A DNA stretch of 64,000 nucleotides from Rhodoblastus sp963736175 (GTDB taxonomy: Bacteria > Pseudomonadota > Alphaproteobacteria > Rhizobiales > Beijerinckiaceae): the NCBI GenBank assembly GCA_963736175.1, contig CAVTNU010000005.1, forward strand, positions 248,001 through 312,000, written 5' to 3'. Below, piece after piece: positions 16,747 through 26,318 of this stretch. Each line of letters starts with the position of its first letter. The first letter of the stretch is position 1. The translations under genes were made by a program, and so were the position numbers. Below the pieces are notes generated by a model. The model was not told where the DNA came from, did not search any database, and was given only the letters and a program-made list of their open reading frames with translations.

Positions 16747-17936
16747 GTCCGCGCCGCCCCAACGACCGGAAGGCCGCGCGCCCTAGCCGCCCCGTTCAGA
16801 AAGCCGCGCGTGGTGGCGATGAAGTCGGGCTCCTCGAGCAGAAAAGCGTCATGGCCCTTGTCGGTTTCGATTTCGACGAAGGAGACAGAAGCGCCGCCGG
16901 CGTTGAGCGCGTGCACGATGGCGCGCGATTCCGCCGTCGTATAGAGCCAGTCGGAGGTGAAGGAGACGACGCAAAAGCGCGTCCTCGAATCCTTGAAGGC
17001 CAGCGCCAGCGAGCCGCCGTAGTCTTCGGCCAGATCGAAATAGTCGCAGGCCCGGGTAACGTAGAGATAGGAATTGGCGTCAAACCGATCGACAAATGTC
17101 GAACCTTGATAGCGCAGATAATTTTCAACCTGAAAATCGGCGTCGAAGGAAAAGGTCGGGCGCGCCCGATCCTGCAATTTACGACCGAACTTGCGTTGCA
17201 GCGCTTCGTCGGAAAGGTAGGTGATATGGGCGGCCATGCGGGCCACCGCCAATCCTTTTTGCGGACGCACCCCTTCCTCGAAATAACGCCCGGCGCGCCA
17301 GTCGGGGTCCGCCATGATCGCCTGGCGGCCGACTTCGTGAAAGGCGATGTTCTGCGAGGAATGGCGCGCAGCGGTGGCGATCGGCAAGGCGGCGAAAACC
17401 CTTTCTGGGTAAAGCGCCGCCCATTGCAGAGCCTGCATGCCGCCCATCGAGCCGCCGGCGACGCAAAACAGACTATCGATGCCGAGCCCGTCGATCAGCA
17501 TGGCCTGCGCCTTGACCATGTCCTTGATCGTGACGATAGGCAGGCCGAGCCCGTAAGGCTTGCCGGTGGCGGGATCGATCGACGCCGGCCCAGTCGTTCC
17601 CATGCAACCGCCAAGGACATTGCTGCAAATGACGAAGTAATGATCCGTGTCGATCGGCCTGCCTGGCCCGACCAGGGCCGACCACCAGCCCGGCTTGTCG
17701 GTCAAGGGATGAATGTTGGCGACATGCTGATCGCCGGTCAGCGCATGACAGATCAGGATGGCGTTCGATTTGTCGGCGTTTAATTCGCCATAGGTCTGAT
17801 AGGCGATGGAAAAAGGCGCGAGCGAAACGCCCGCCGCCATCGCCAGAGGCTGATCCGGGCCGAAATGCGCGATCAAACTGTCGGGTCGTTCGGCCTGACT
17901 GTTCGCATTGTTGGATGAAGAAAAAACGTCGGACAC
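16743..17936 (-). CDS. metX: Homoserine O-acetyltransferase (or O-succinyltransferase) MetX
   Basis: A 397-residue alpha/beta-hydrolase that acylates homoserine for methionine synthesis. Visible landmarks are ILICHALTGDQHV, the VLGGCMGTTGPAS segment, the nucleophile elbow VAGGSMGGMQALQWA with its Ser, and the catalytic His near the end in ETDKGHDAFLLEEP. The acyl donor (acetyl- or succinyl-CoA) cannot be told from sequence by eye. It forms an operon with metW. The leader is about 40 bases, and I see no SAM-II riboswitch in it. Confidence 0.93.
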   Translation of the reverse strand: MSDVFSSSNNANSQAERPDSLIAHFGPDQPLAMAAGVSLAPFSIAYQTYGELNADKSNAILICHALTGDQHVANIHPLTDKPGWWSALVGPGRPIDTDHYFVICSNVLGGCMGTTGPASIDPATGKPYGLGLPIVTIKDMVKAQAMLIDGLGIDSLFCVAGGSMGGMQALQWAALYPERVFAALPIATAARHSSQNIAFHEVGRQAIMADPDWRAGRYFEEGVRPQKGLAVARMAAHITYLSDEALQRKFGRKLQDRARPTFSFDADFQVENYLRYQGSTFVDRFDANSYLYVTRACDYFDLAEDYGGSLALAFKDSRTRFCVVSFTSDWLYTTAESRAIVHALNAGGASVSFVEIETDKGHDAFLLEEPDFIATTRGFLNGAARARGLPVVGAART

Positions 17937-17973
17937 GGCCTCGCCTGTTCGATTTGCCGAACGGAATGTTTTT

Positions 17974-18003
17974 TATTTAGGAGCGAGCCCGGGAGCAAGT
18001 CAA
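17974..18003 (-). promoter_or_regulatory. Candidate sigma-70 promoter for metX-metW
   Basis: Read on the minus strand, TTGACT (17998-18003) and TAAATA (17974-17979) are separated by 18 bases, about 40 bases before the metX start. The -35 is close to consensus. A GC-rich dyad (CCGGGCT/AGCCCGG) sits around the spacer and might bind a regulator. Confidence 0.5.
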
Positions 18004-18089
18004 GCCGGGCTCGGCCTGCGCTTTGCCAGACGCGCGGCGTCAGAATAGAACAGGCGAACGTTTACAAAAAGACCAAGGACGTTGGACAC

Positions 18090-18953
18090 ATGAGCGAGCC
18101 CGCGCGCACTGAAAACCTGGCCGATCTGCGCGTCGAGATCGACCGCATCGACGCGGACATGCATGCGTTGCTGATGGCGCGCGGCGAGATCATCGACCGA
18201 TTGATCGCCGTCAAGGCGCGCCAGGGCGGCGGATCGGCGTTCCGCCCGGCCCGCGAGGCCAAGATGATGCGCGTTATCGCCGAGCGTCACAAAGGCCTGC
18301 TGCCGCTCGATACGGTCGAAGGCATCTGGCGCATCATCATTTCCACCTTCACGTACATGCAAGCCAATTACGCGGTTCACGCCGACGATTCCGGCGGCGA
18401 CGCCAACATGCGCGACAGCGTGCGGTTTCATTTCGGCTTCACCGTTCCTTATGTGGCCCATCACACGCCGTCCGGCGTGATCGCGGCCGTCGCCCAGTCG
18501 GGCGGGAACGGCGGCGGCGGCGATCTCGGCATGGTGAGGGCGACCGGCCTCGTCGCCGACGGCGCCTGGTGGAAAGCGCTGGCGGGCGAGCAGGCGCCGA
18601 AAATCATCGCCCGCCTGCCCTTCGTCGAGCGGCCAGACCACCCGGCCGGCCTGCCGGTCTTCATCATTTCCCATCCGCTCAACGAAGCCGCCGCGCGCGA
18701 CGTGGCGATCTACGCGCTTGAGCTGGAGCGCTGGAGCGAGGCCCTGCCCGCCGCCATCGGCGCTTTGGGCGGCGAAATCCTCGGCTCCGCCCCCTCGTTC
18801 GACGGCTTATCGATTCTGCTCGCGGCGCCCGGCGGGTTTGAGCCGGCGAAGTTCGAAGCGGCGATCGCCGCCGCGACGACGGCGCGAGGCAAACTCTCGC
18901 AAGTCGGCAGTCACGCCGCGCGTTTCCGCCTCGGCGTCGGCAAAAGCGCCTAA
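18090..18953 (+). CDS. Chorismate mutase (AroQ type) with C-terminal extension
   Basis: A 287-residue protein. Residues about 10-95 are an AroQ-class helical chorismate mutase: LADLRVEIDRIDADMHALL, RGEIIDRLIAVKA, FRPAREAKMM and GIWRIIISTFTYMQ. It converts chorismate to prephenate for phenylalanine and tyrosine. The remaining 190 residues are the extension usual in alphaproteobacterial homologues; I do not recognise a catalytic prephenate dehydratase signature in it. Divergent from metX, 153 bases apart. Confidence 0.85.
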   Translation: MSEPARTENLADLRVEIDRIDADMHALLMARGEIIDRLIAVKARQGGGSAFRPAREAKMMRVIAERHKGLLPLDTVEGIWRIIISTFTYMQANYAVHADDSGGDANMRDSVRFHFGFTVPYVAHHTPSGVIAAVAQSGGNGGGGDLGMVRATGLVADGAWWKALAGEQAPKIIARLPFVERPDHPAGLPVFIISHPLNEAAARDVAIYALELERWSEALPAAIGALGGEILGSAPSFDGLSILLAAPGGFEPAKFEAAIAAATTARGKLSQVGSHAARFRLGVGKSA

Positions 18954-18957
18954 CCTC

Positions 18958-20016
18958 TTAATAAAGCGGCGGACAGATCAAGGGCATGGGAAATTGCCCG
19001 ATCAGCAGATGGCCCGCGTCGCAGGAAAGCGTGAAGGAAAGCTGATCGGCGTTCCCCCTGGCGGCCGCGCCGCCGCCGAGCAAGGCCCCGAGCAGCCCCT
19101 TGTTGCGGAGCAGGCCGACCGGCGCCCCAAGACGCGCCAGCATCGGGTCGGCGCCGGACGCGCTCAACGCCACCCGGCCCGATGGGCGATGGTTGGCGTC
19201 GAGCCGCATCGCGCCGTTGCCGCGCAGGACAAATTGGCCGTTGGAGACATCGAACGAGGATATCGCCAGCGCGCCGCCGGCCTGACGCCAGCTTTCGACG
19301 AATTGCGGAAAATCCCGCGCGCCGGCAAGATCGACCTTACTGGCGCGGGCGGCGAAGGCGATCCGCAACAGCTTGTCGCTTTGCAACAGATCGTCGAACG
19401 CCGGCGCGCGCAAGCCGTCGATCCGCGCCTCGATTTCGCCATCCGGAACGCCGCCGCCGTCGGGCGCGACAAGCCTCATCTTGGCCTCGACGTTCGCCGC
19501 CGCGATCTGTTGATCGGCGCCGCTCGCGCTGACGACAAGATCGCGGATCGACAGATCGCCGCGATCCCTTTGCGCCAGCACGCCATGCAGGTTGGCGCGC
19601 AAGTCGCTCCAATCGACCGATACGCCGCTGGCCGCGCCCATCCCCGGCCCCGTCAGGGTCAACGGCCGGGCGAGGGTCAGGACAAGATCGTCCGGCGCCA
19701 ATACGCTGGCCTCGGCCGATGCGCCGGCGGCGCTCGCCGCGATCTCGTCCTCGCCCGCCAGGCCGGATCCGCGAACCGAAAGATGGGCGCAATGGGCGAC
19801 GATGGCGAAGGGAAAACCGTCGATCTTGCGATCGGCGCAGGACCATTGTCGGCCGAAGCCGGTTTCGCGCGCGGCGAGCAGGTCCAGTTCGCGCTCGACC
19901 CGACCCGCGGCGTAGGACCACAGGCCGCTCCAACCGACGCCTAGGACGACGAGCAGCGCGGCAAGGCCGGCGTAAAGACGGATCGAGGACTTGAACGGGG
20001 ACGAATCGAACGGCAT
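18958..20016 (-). CDS. DUF2125 protein, membrane-anchored
   Basis: A 352-residue protein starting at ATG 20016. A single N-terminal transmembrane segment (about residues 12-34, LYAGLAALLVVLGVGWSGLW) is followed by a large domain with DUF2125 features such as GFPFAIVAHCAHLSVRG and repeated beta-rich blocks. DUF2125 is found mainly in alphaproteobacteria, is probably periplasmic, and has no known function. The gene ends four bases from the chorismate mutase stop on the other strand (convergent). Confidence 0.75.
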   Translation of the reverse strand: MPFDSSPFKSSIRLYAGLAALLVVLGVGWSGLWSYAAGRVERELDLLAARETGFGRQWSCADRKIDGFPFAIVAHCAHLSVRGSGLAGEDEIAASAAGASAEASVLAPDDLVLTLARPLTLTGPGMGAASGVSVDWSDLRANLHGVLAQRDRGDLSIRDLVVSASGADQQIAAANVEAKMRLVAPDGGGVPDGEIEARIDGLRAPAFDDLLQSDKLLRIAFAARASKVDLAGARDFPQFVESWRQAGGALAISSFDVSNGQFVLRGNGAMRLDANHRPSGRVALSASGADPMLARLGAPVGLLRNKGLLGALLGGGAAARGNADQLSFTLSCDAGHLLIGQFPMPLICPPLY

Positions 20017-20112
20017 GCGGCATTCTACGCCAATTGCTACGCCAATTGGCTCCCCGCGCTTCGATATGCGACAAGCGCAAAGGTTCGCCAAGCCAGACAC
20101 CCAGGACAATAC

Positions 20113-20769
20113 GTGCCGCCTATCGCCGACCGCGCCGGTTTCATCCTCGCCCACACCCGCGTTCTGCCGGTTCCGCACGCCCCGGAAATCGTCTTGCATC
20201 TTGCTGACGAGGCCACCGCGCTTTGGCAAAAGACGGAGGAAGAGCTGGGCGAGTTGGGTCTGCCGCCGCCGTTCTGGGCCTTCGCCTGGGCCGGAGGTCA
20301 GGCCTTGGCCCGTTACGTTCTCGATAACCGCGCGCTTGTCGCCGGCAAAAAGACCCTCGATTTCGCCTCCGGCTCGGGCCTCGTCGCCATCGCCGCCGCG
20401 CTGGCCGGCGCAGCGCCGGTCGAGGCCAGCGAGATCGATCAATTCGCGCTGTCCGCTATCGCGATCAACGCCAAGCTCAACGGCGTCGCGGTCGCCCCAC
20501 GCGCAGGCGACGTGATCGGGCGCGACGAAGGCTGGGACGTCGTCCTTGCCGGCGACGTCTCCTATGAACGCGACATGGCGGCGCGCGTCACCGATTGGCT
20601 CGAAGCGTTGGCGCGGCGCGGCGCGCTCGTGCTGATCGGCGATCCGGGCCGCGCCTATCTGGCGCGCCAGCGGCTCGAACCCATCGCCGATTATCAGGTG
20701 CCAACGACGCGCGAACTCGAAGACAACGAGATCAAACGCACGAAGGTCTGGCGATTCACGCGGACTTAG
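20113..20769 (+). CDS. Class I SAM-dependent methyltransferase (Nnt1/ETFB-lysine type)
   Basis: A 218-residue protein from GTG 20113. It resembles the COG3897 group: PPPFWAFAWAGGQALARYV, then the SAM-binding motif KTLDFASGSGLVAIAAA, ASEIDQFALSAIAINAKLNG and VVLAGDVSYERDMA. Relatives methylate protein lysines or nicotinamide-like compounds, and the substrate here is unknown. No ATG fits better, since the family N-terminus (FILAHTRVLPVPHAPEI) begins ten residues in. Confidence 0.75.
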   Translation: MPPIADRAGFILAHTRVLPVPHAPEIVLHLADEATALWQKTEEELGELGLPPPFWAFAWAGGQALARYVLDNRALVAGKKTLDFASGSGLVAIAAALAGAAPVEASEIDQFALSAIAINAKLNGVAVAPRAGDVIGRDEGWDVVLAGDVSYERDMAARVTDWLEALARRGALVLIGDPGRAYLARQRLEPIADYQVPTTRELEDNEIKRTKVWRFTRT

Positions 20770-20850
20770 GCGCTCTTGCGCCTTCGCGCGTTGGATTCGG
20801 CCGCGAAAACCGAGAACGCCCGAGGACGTACGAAAAAACGTCGCGTCAAG

Positions 20851-21447
20851 CTATCTGCGCGGCCCCACGCCCCAAGGCTCCGGCGTCAGCGCGACGATGC
20901 GCCGGTAGAACAGGCTAAACCACTCGCTGTTCCCCGTTTCACCGCCCGCCAGCGGATCGTTGTTTTCGGCGAAGCCCGCGGCGATCTCCCGCCAGTCGTC
21001 GTCGCTCAGCGTCGTGATCGCCTTCGGCAGGACGAGCGTTTCCTCCTCGTCCAGATGCCTGTGATGAAAGGCGGCGTAGCTCGTCAGCCGCGCCTGGAAT
21101 TCCTCCTTCGCGCCGGGAATCTCCGCTTCCCTGCGGCCAAGCCAGGTTTTTAGCGCGTTGAGAAAGGGGACGCCGTTTTCATGCTGGCGAGCCAGTTCGT
21201 CGAGAGTCGCCGCAAGCTCGGGGCAGCGCGCGCGCACGCGCGGAAACAAAATGGTCTCTTCCTTGGGATGATGCAGCCGCTCGGGAAACTCCTCGATGTA
21301 ATAAATGATCGACCACGCCAGCTTGTAATCGAGCGTCAGGCTGCCCGTCGCCGCCTCGTCGACAATATGCTTGAACGCGTCGATCACCGCCGTCAGCGTT
21401 TGATGTTCGCGCCGGATGACGTGCAGTGCCTGTTGTTGTGGCGACAT
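20851..21447 (-). CDS. Hemerythrin HHE-domain protein
   Basis: A 198-residue cytoplasmic helical protein. The start is ATG 21447 with a strong GGGAGGAAG site before it; the longer frame is ignored. Iron-ligand pattern residues are visible: HVIRREHQTL, FPERLHHPKEETILFPRV, LDELARQHENG and AAFHHRHLDEEETLVLPKA. Such proteins bind a di-iron centre and are linked to oxygen or nitric oxide sensing, storage or protection. It lies downstream of the liv transporter, separated by 110 bases. The gap makes co-transcription uncertain. Confidence 0.85.
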   Translation of the reverse strand: MSPQQQALHVIRREHQTLTAVIDAFKHIVDEAATGSLTLDYKLAWSIIYYIEEFPERLHHPKEETILFPRVRARCPELAATLDELARQHENGVPFLNALKTWLGRREAEIPGAKEEFQARLTSYAAFHHRHLDEEETLVLPKAITTLSDDDWREIAAGFAENNDPLAGGETGNSEWFSLFYRRIVALTPEPWGVGPRR

Positions 21448-21558
21448 GGAGCTTCCTCCCGGTTTGGAGCGTCCGAAAGACCTGACGGCCTTCTCGATAA
21501 AATATCCCGCTTCCCCTCGGCACAAAGGCCGTTATGAAATTCCGGCGGCGCGCCGCGC

Positions 21559-22266
21559 TCAATGTGAACCAACGCCAAGAAAACGCTCCAATGTCGCCGC
21601 GTCCGCGGCCAGCGCGGAACTCTCGCCGCGATAGGCGATGCGGCCCCGCTCCAGAATCAGCGCGTCTTGCGTGATCGGCAAAATCTGGAGCGCGTGCTGC
21701 TCGACGAGGACGATCGCCATGCCGCTGTCGAGCGCCAAACGAGCGATGACGCCCAGCAATTCCTGGACGATCAAAGGCGCAAGACCTTCCAGCGGCTCGT
21801 CGAGCAGCAACAGGCGCGGATTGAGCATCAGGGCGCGTCCCATCGCCAGCATCTGCTGCTCGCCGCCTGACAACTGATTGCCCATGTTGGCGGCCCGCTC
21901 CTGCAGCCGCGGAAACATCGCATAGATCTGCGACAGACCAATCGGCCCCCTGCGCGCGACCGCCGTCAGATTTTCCTCGACCGTCAGCGAGGCGAAAATT
22001 TCGCGCTCCTGCGGAACCCAGCCCAGCCCGGCATGGGCGCGCTTGTGGCTCGGCGTGGCGCTGACGTCGACGCCGTCGAGAAAAATCCGGCCGCCGCTCT
22101 GCTGCGTCGCGCCCATCAAGGTCGCCAGCAAGGTCGACTTGCCCATACCGTTGCGGCCGAGCAGCGCGAGGCTCGCTCCAGCCTCCAGAACAAAGGAGAT
22201 GTCCTCCAGCACAATCGACTCGCCATAGCCGGCGAACAGGCCTTCGACGCGCAACAGTTCAGCCAA
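21559..22266 (-). CDS. livF: Branched-chain amino-acid type ABC importer ATPase LivF
   Basis: A 235-residue ATPase. Walker A is GRNGMGKST, the signature is LSGGEQQMLAMGRAL, Walker B is LLLLDEPLEGLAP and the switch is VEQH. The LivF-type GLGWVPQEREIFASLTVEENL segment is present. The likely start is TTG 22266, which lies inside the livG 3' end (8-base overlap), so translation is coupled. Last gene of the livK-H-M-G-F unit. Confidence 0.92.
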   Translation of the reverse strand: MAELLRVEGLFAGYGESIVLEDISFVLEAGASLALLGRNGMGKSTLLATLMGATQQSGGRIFLDGVDVSATPSHKRAHAGLGWVPQEREIFASLTVEENLTAVARRGPIGLSQIYAMFPRLQERAANMGNQLSGGEQQMLAMGRALMLNPRLLLLDEPLEGLAPLIVQELLGVIARLALDSGMAIVLVEQHALQILPITQDALILERGRIAYRGESSALAADAATLERFLGVGSH

Positions 22267-23011
22267 GGCTCGCGTCTCCCAGATAGACTTCGCGCACGCG
22301 CGGATCGGCGGCGATCGCCTCCGGCGTCCCTTCGGTCAGCACGGCGCCCATAACCAGAACCGAAATCCTGTCGGCGAAGCGAAAGACGAGGTCCATGTCG
22401 TGCTCGATCAGCAGGATCGTCATCTCGGCCGGCAATTGCGCGATGGTTTCGAACAATTCGCGGCTTTCGGTCGTCGGCACGCCGGCGGCCGGTTCGTCGA
22501 GCAGCAACAGGCTCGGCCGCGCGGCGAGCGCCAGCGCGATTTCGATCAGCCGCTGTTTGCCGTAGGCGAGGTCCCTGGTGCGCCGATAGGCGAGATCGAC
22601 GAGACCGAGCTGGGTCAACAGCTCGGCCGCCTCGTCCACCGCCTCGCCGTGGCTGGCGAGCGGACGCCAGAAACTTGCGCCCAACCCGCGCCGCTCGCAT
22701 ATCGCCAGCAGCACCGATTGCAACACGTTCAAATCGGCGAACAGGCGGTTGATCTGGAATGTGCGCGCCAGCCCGCGCTTGACCCGCCGATGCTGGGCCA
22801 TGCCGGTTACATCCTCGCCGTTGAAGAACACGGCGCCGGACGTCGGCGTCAGAAAACCGGTGAGCAGATTGATGAGCGTGGTCTTGCCGGCGCCGTTCGG
22901 ACCGATCAGCGCGTGGCGCGCGCCCTTCGCGATGGCCAGCGACACGTCGTTGGCGGCGCGGAAGGCCCCGAATTGCTTGACGAGCGATCGCGTCTCCAAG
23001 GCCAAGGTCAT
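22259..23011 (-). CDS. livG: Branched-chain amino-acid type ABC importer ATPase LivG
   Basis: A 250-residue ATPase starting MTLALETRSLVKQFG at ATG 23011, which overlaps the livM stop (ATGA). Walker A is GPNGAGKTT, and LARTFQINRLFADLNVLQSV is the LivG Q-loop region. The signature region reads LAYGKQRLIEIALAL, with LAYG where many ABC proteins have LSGG, as in other LivG. Walker B is LLLLDEPAAGV. Works as a heterodimer with LivF on the LivHM permease. Confidence 0.92.
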   Translation of the reverse strand: MTLALETRSLVKQFGAFRAANDVSLAIAKGARHALIGPNGAGKTTLINLLTGFLTPTSGAVFFNGEDVTGMAQHRRVKRGLARTFQINRLFADLNVLQSVLLAICERRGLGASFWRPLASHGEAVDEAAELLTQLGLVDLAYRRTRDLAYGKQRLIEIALALAARPSLLLLDEPAAGVPTTESRELFETIAQLPAEMTILLIEHDMDLVFRFADRISVLVMGAVLTEGTPEAIAADPRVREVYLGDASLG

Positions 23012-24012
23012 TCGCCCCGCCTCCCGAACCGCCACGACAACGCCGACAGCGCGCCCATCACGCCCTCTCGCGCGAACAGCACGACGACAATCAGCAACAC
23101 GCCGAGCCAGAACTGCCAATATTGCGGATTGACGTCGGACAGCACGTGATGAGCGCTCATGAACACGATGGCGCCAAGCATCGCCCCGTAAAGGCTGCCG
23201 ATGCCGCCGAGAGCCACCATCAGCAACAATTCGGCCGAACGCGCGAAGCTCAATTCGTCGATGGAGACGAATTGCGTCGTCTGCGTCAGCAAGGCGCCGG
23301 CGACGCCCGCGTAGACGGCGCCGATCGTGTAAATGGCGACGAGACGTGCATTGACCGGCGCGCCAAGGGCCGGCATGCGCGGCGCGTTCTGACGTATGCC
23401 CTGCAATGACAGGCCGAACGGCGAATATTGCAGCCGCCGCGCGATCAAGAACAGCAAGAACAGAACGACGAGGGCGTAGAGATAGGCGACACGGCCATAA
23501 AGATCGAAAGCGAACAGGCCCAGCACCGGCTTGATTTCAATACCTTGCAAACCGTCGAGGCCGCCGGTGATGGAAGTCAGCTTGTTGGCGATGACATAAA
23601 GGATCGAGGCGAGGGCCAATGTCACCATCAGCCGCGTCAGGTCGGCGCCGCGCAGCACCAGAAAGCTGGTGAGAAAGCCGACCACGCCCGCTGCGAGCCC
23701 GGCGACCGCGAGGCCAAGCAGAGGATCGCCCCAGCCGGACACGCCCAGCAAACCGGCGGCGTAGGCGCCGATGCCGAAAAAGGCGGCCTGGCCCAACGAT
23801 ACGATGCCGGCGAAGCCAAGGATCAAATCCAGCGACAGCGCCGCCAAAGCGGTGATCGCCATTTGCGACAGCAAGGCCAGATTGTTCGGAAAGGCGAAAA
23901 AGGCGGCGATCGTCAACAGCCAGAACAGGATCTCCGCCGGGCGCCAGCGGGCGCTGGCGCGCAGGGGACCGGCATCGAGCCCATCAGGGCTGTGTGGCGA
24001 GGGCGCCCTCAT
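23008..24012 (-). CDS. livM: ABC importer permease LivM
   Basis: A 334-residue polytopic inner-membrane permease. The hallmark LivM sequences are LILGFAGIVSLGQAAFFGIGAY near residue 65, LTSITGGLDGLQGI and LMVALGGIGSLYGAMLGA. About ten hydrophobic segments are visible. It overlaps livH by four bases and livG by four bases, as expected for a coupled operon. Confidence 0.92.
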   Translation of the reverse strand: MRAPSPHSPDGLDAGPLRASARWRPAEILFWLLTIAAFFAFPNNLALLSQMAITALAALSLDLILGFAGIVSLGQAAFFGIGAYAAGLLGVSGWGDPLLGLAVAGLAAGVVGFLTSFLVLRGADLTRLMVTLALASILYVIANKLTSITGGLDGLQGIEIKPVLGLFAFDLYGRVAYLYALVVLFLLFLIARRLQYSPFGLSLQGIRQNAPRMPALGAPVNARLVAIYTIGAVYAGVAGALLTQTTQFVSIDELSFARSAELLLMVALGGIGSLYGAMLGAIVFMSAHHVLSDVNPQYWQFWLGVLLIVVVLFAREGVMGALSALSWRFGRRGE

Positions 24013-24866
24013 CTTGCGCCTAGCCGGCCGAACAGGCCTTCGGGACGGAATACCAGGGTGGCGACCATCACCGCATAGATGATGAAGGCGCCCAATTGCG
24101 GGACGTAATATTTGCCCTCGACGTCGAATACGCCGAGAATCAGCGCGGCGAGCAGCGAGCCCTTGATATTGCCGGTTCCGCCCATGGCGACGACAATCAG
24201 GAAATAGACGATGTAGGTCGTCGGAAATTCCGGATTGAGGCCAAGCATTTCGATTCCGAGCGCGCCGCCCAGCCCTGCCAGCGCCGAGCCGAGCGCAAAG
24301 GTCGCGACGAAAACGCCGTCGACATTTATCCCCATGCCGCGCGCCGCGCGCGGATTGTCGACGCAGGCGCGCAGGCGCGCGCCGAACGTCGTGCCGCTCA
24401 CCAGCCCCTGCAGGGCGAACGCCAGGCAGAGGCCAAGGACAATCAGAAACAGCCGGTAGACGCCGATATCGGCGCCGCCGATGTGGAATTGTCCCGACAG
24501 CGCCGCCGGCAATTGGATCGGCGGCTGTTGATCGCCGAAGAAGTAGGTCGCGGTCGAGATCGAGACGAAGACCACGCCGATGGAAAACAGCACCTGATCC
24601 AGCGGCGAGGCGCCGTAGAGCCGGCGATAGAGCGTTCGTTCCAGCACGACGCCCATCAGCGCCGACGCCGCCGCCGTCAGCGGCAGAGCGGCGAGAAACG
24701 GCACGCCGTAATGATTGAGCAGGACGATGAAGACATAGCCCCCGAACATGGCGAAGGCGCCATGGGCGAGATTGACGAAACGCATCAGGCCCAACGTGAC
24801 CGAGAGGCCGACGCTGATCAGGAACAGCAGTACGCCTGCCGCGACGCCGTCAAACAGAACGGTCAT
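24009..24866 (-). CDS. livH: ABC importer permease LivH
   Basis: A 285-residue polytopic permease starting MTVLFDGVAAGVLLFLISVG. LivH landmarks are LGLMRFVNLAHGAFAMFGGY, TTFGARLRACVDNPRAARGMGI and FLIVVAMGGTGNIKGSLLAAL. With LivM it forms the transmembrane channel of a hydrophobic or branched-chain amino acid importer. Specificity is set by the binding protein encoded 57 bases upstream. Confidence 0.92.
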   Translation of the reverse strand: MTVLFDGVAAGVLLFLISVGLSVTLGLMRFVNLAHGAFAMFGGYVFIVLLNHYGVPFLAALPLTAAASALMGVVLERTLYRRLYGASPLDQVLFSIGVVFVSISTATYFFGDQQPPIQLPAALSGQFHIGGADIGVYRLFLIVLGLCLAFALQGLVSGTTFGARLRACVDNPRAARGMGINVDGVFVATFALGSALAGLGGALGIEMLGLNPEFPTTYIVYFLIVVAMGGTGNIKGSLLAALILGVFDVEGKYYVPQLGAFIIYAVMVATLVFRPEGLFGRLGAR

Positions 24867-24923
24867 GGACTGGTCTCTGCGCTGCGTCGTCCATCGCCGG
24901 TCCGGCCTGTCGCCGCGCCGCGC

Positions 24924-26093
24924 TCATTCCTTGCCGGGATCCTTGAACTTCTCGACCTTGTCGAATTCGATATTCTGCAGCTTGCCGCCGACCTTTTCGA
25001 CCTTGCGGATATAGATGGTCTGCACGATGTCGCGCGTCGCCGGATCGATGGAGACGGGACCGCGCGGGCTTTGCCAGCTCAGGCCCTTGGCCGCTTCGAT
25101 GAACTTTTCGGCGTCGGCGTCGCCATGAGTTTTGGTCAACGCGAGATCGATCAGACGCATGCCGTCATAGCCGCCGATCGACATGAAATTGGGTCGATCG
25201 TTCGGATAAGCCTTGGCGTAGGCCTCGGTGTAAGCCTTGTTTTCCGGCGAAACATGAGACTCGGAATAATGGTACGCGGTGACGATGCCCAAAGCGGAAT
25301 CGCCGAAGCTGTCCAGAATGTCTTCGTCGGTGAGATCGCCGGTGGCGATCAGCTTGATCCCCGATTGACTGAGGCCGCGCTCGACGAACTCCTTCATGAA
25401 GGCGATGGTGCCCGCGCCCGGCGGCAGGAACATGAACACCGCATCAGGCTTGGCGTCCTTGATCCGCTGCAGGAACGGACCGTAATCGGGATTGCGCACG
25501 GGAACGCGCACGTCGTCGACGATTTCGCCGCCCGCGGCGACGAAGGTCTTCTTGAATTGCGCCTCCGCGTCATAGCCGGGACCGTAATCGGCGACGAGAA
25601 TAAAGACCTTCTTGATATTGTTCTTCGCCGCCCAACTCGCGATCGGCGCGGAGTTCTGCGGCAGCGTCATCGAGGCGCGCACGATATAGGGCGATTTGGT
25701 TGTGATCGCCGACGTGGCGGCGTTCATAATCACCATCGGCTTCTTCGCTTCGGTGGCCACCGGCGCCACGGCGAAAGCCGAGGGCGTTAAGCCGAAACCG
25801 GCGAGAATGTCGACGTTGTCCTTGACAACCAGCTCCTGCGCCAGCCGTTTGCTGACGTCGCCCGCCGTACCCGGACTGTCGTCCTTGAGGATCAGCTCGA
25901 CCTTGCGTCCGCCGGCCATGTCGCCGTGTTCGGCAAGGTAGAGTTTGACGCCATGTTCGATCTGTTTGCCATAGGCGGCGAACGGACCGGACATCGGCAG
26001 AACGAGACCGATCTTGAGCGGCTCGGCCGCGAAGGCGGCGCCGCCGAATAAGGTCGCCAGAAAGGCGCCAGCCAGACGTTTCCCAATTTTCAT
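24924..26093 (-). CDS. livK: Periplasmic substrate-binding protein of the liv-type transporter
   Basis: A 389-residue binding protein. ATG 26093 gives a clear signal peptide (MKIGKRLAGAFLATLFGGAAFA-AEP) after an AGCGAGG site; the longer frame is not supported. The type I periplasmic-binding fold is shown by KIGLVLPMSGPFAAYGKQ, VDILAGFGLTPSAFAVAPVA, KKPMVIMNAATSAIT and FILVADYGPGYDAEAQF. First gene of the importer operon. The family covers branched-chain amino acids, amides, urea and aromatic acids, so the actual ligand is unknown. Confidence 0.88.
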   Translation of the reverse strand: MKIGKRLAGAFLATLFGGAAFAAEPLKIGLVLPMSGPFAAYGKQIEHGVKLYLAEHGDMAGGRKVELILKDDSPGTAGDVSKRLAQELVVKDNVDILAGFGLTPSAFAVAPVATEAKKPMVIMNAATSAITTKSPYIVRASMTLPQNSAPIASWAAKNNIKKVFILVADYGPGYDAEAQFKKTFVAAGGEIVDDVRVPVRNPDYGPFLQRIKDAKPDAVFMFLPPGAGTIAFMKEFVERGLSQSGIKLIATGDLTDEDILDSFGDSALGIVTAYHYSESHVSPENKAYTEAYAKAYPNDRPNFMSIGGYDGMRLIDLALTKTHGDADAEKFIEAAKGLSWQSPRGPVSIDPATRDIVQTIYIRKVEKVGGKLQNIEFDKVEKFKDPGKE

Positions 26094-26318
26094 TTTGACC
26101 TCGCTTGATCGCTGGCGACCGATAAAGATCGCGGACGAGTGCGTTTTTTTAGTTTGAATTCCACGCGCGCGCCGATCAGGCGCGCGGCGAAATCTCCCTT
26201 CGCGAAGGCTAGAACAGGCTGCGCCAAAGGGAAAGGCCAATTTGTGAAAAACCGCGCTCGTCAAATTTTAAGTCCTTTCCATTATGAATAGCCTGATTTT
26301 CGCACAAGGAAGGACGTC
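26094..26318. other. Intergenic region between divergent livK and a membrane-protein gene
   Basis: The 225 bases between the two divergent starts contain a GC-rich dyad (CGCGCGCCGATCAGGCGCGCG, about 26164-26184) next to a T-rich stretch (26144-26151), and an A/T-rich part nearer the + strand gene. Promoters for both genes should lie here, but no hexamer pair is convincing enough to call. Confidence 0.35.

Noticed and set aside
17937..18010. Possible SAM-II riboswitch before metX
   Set aside because: The leader after the promoter is only about 35-40 bases and does not show the conserved SAM-II core or pseudoknot pattern that I know.
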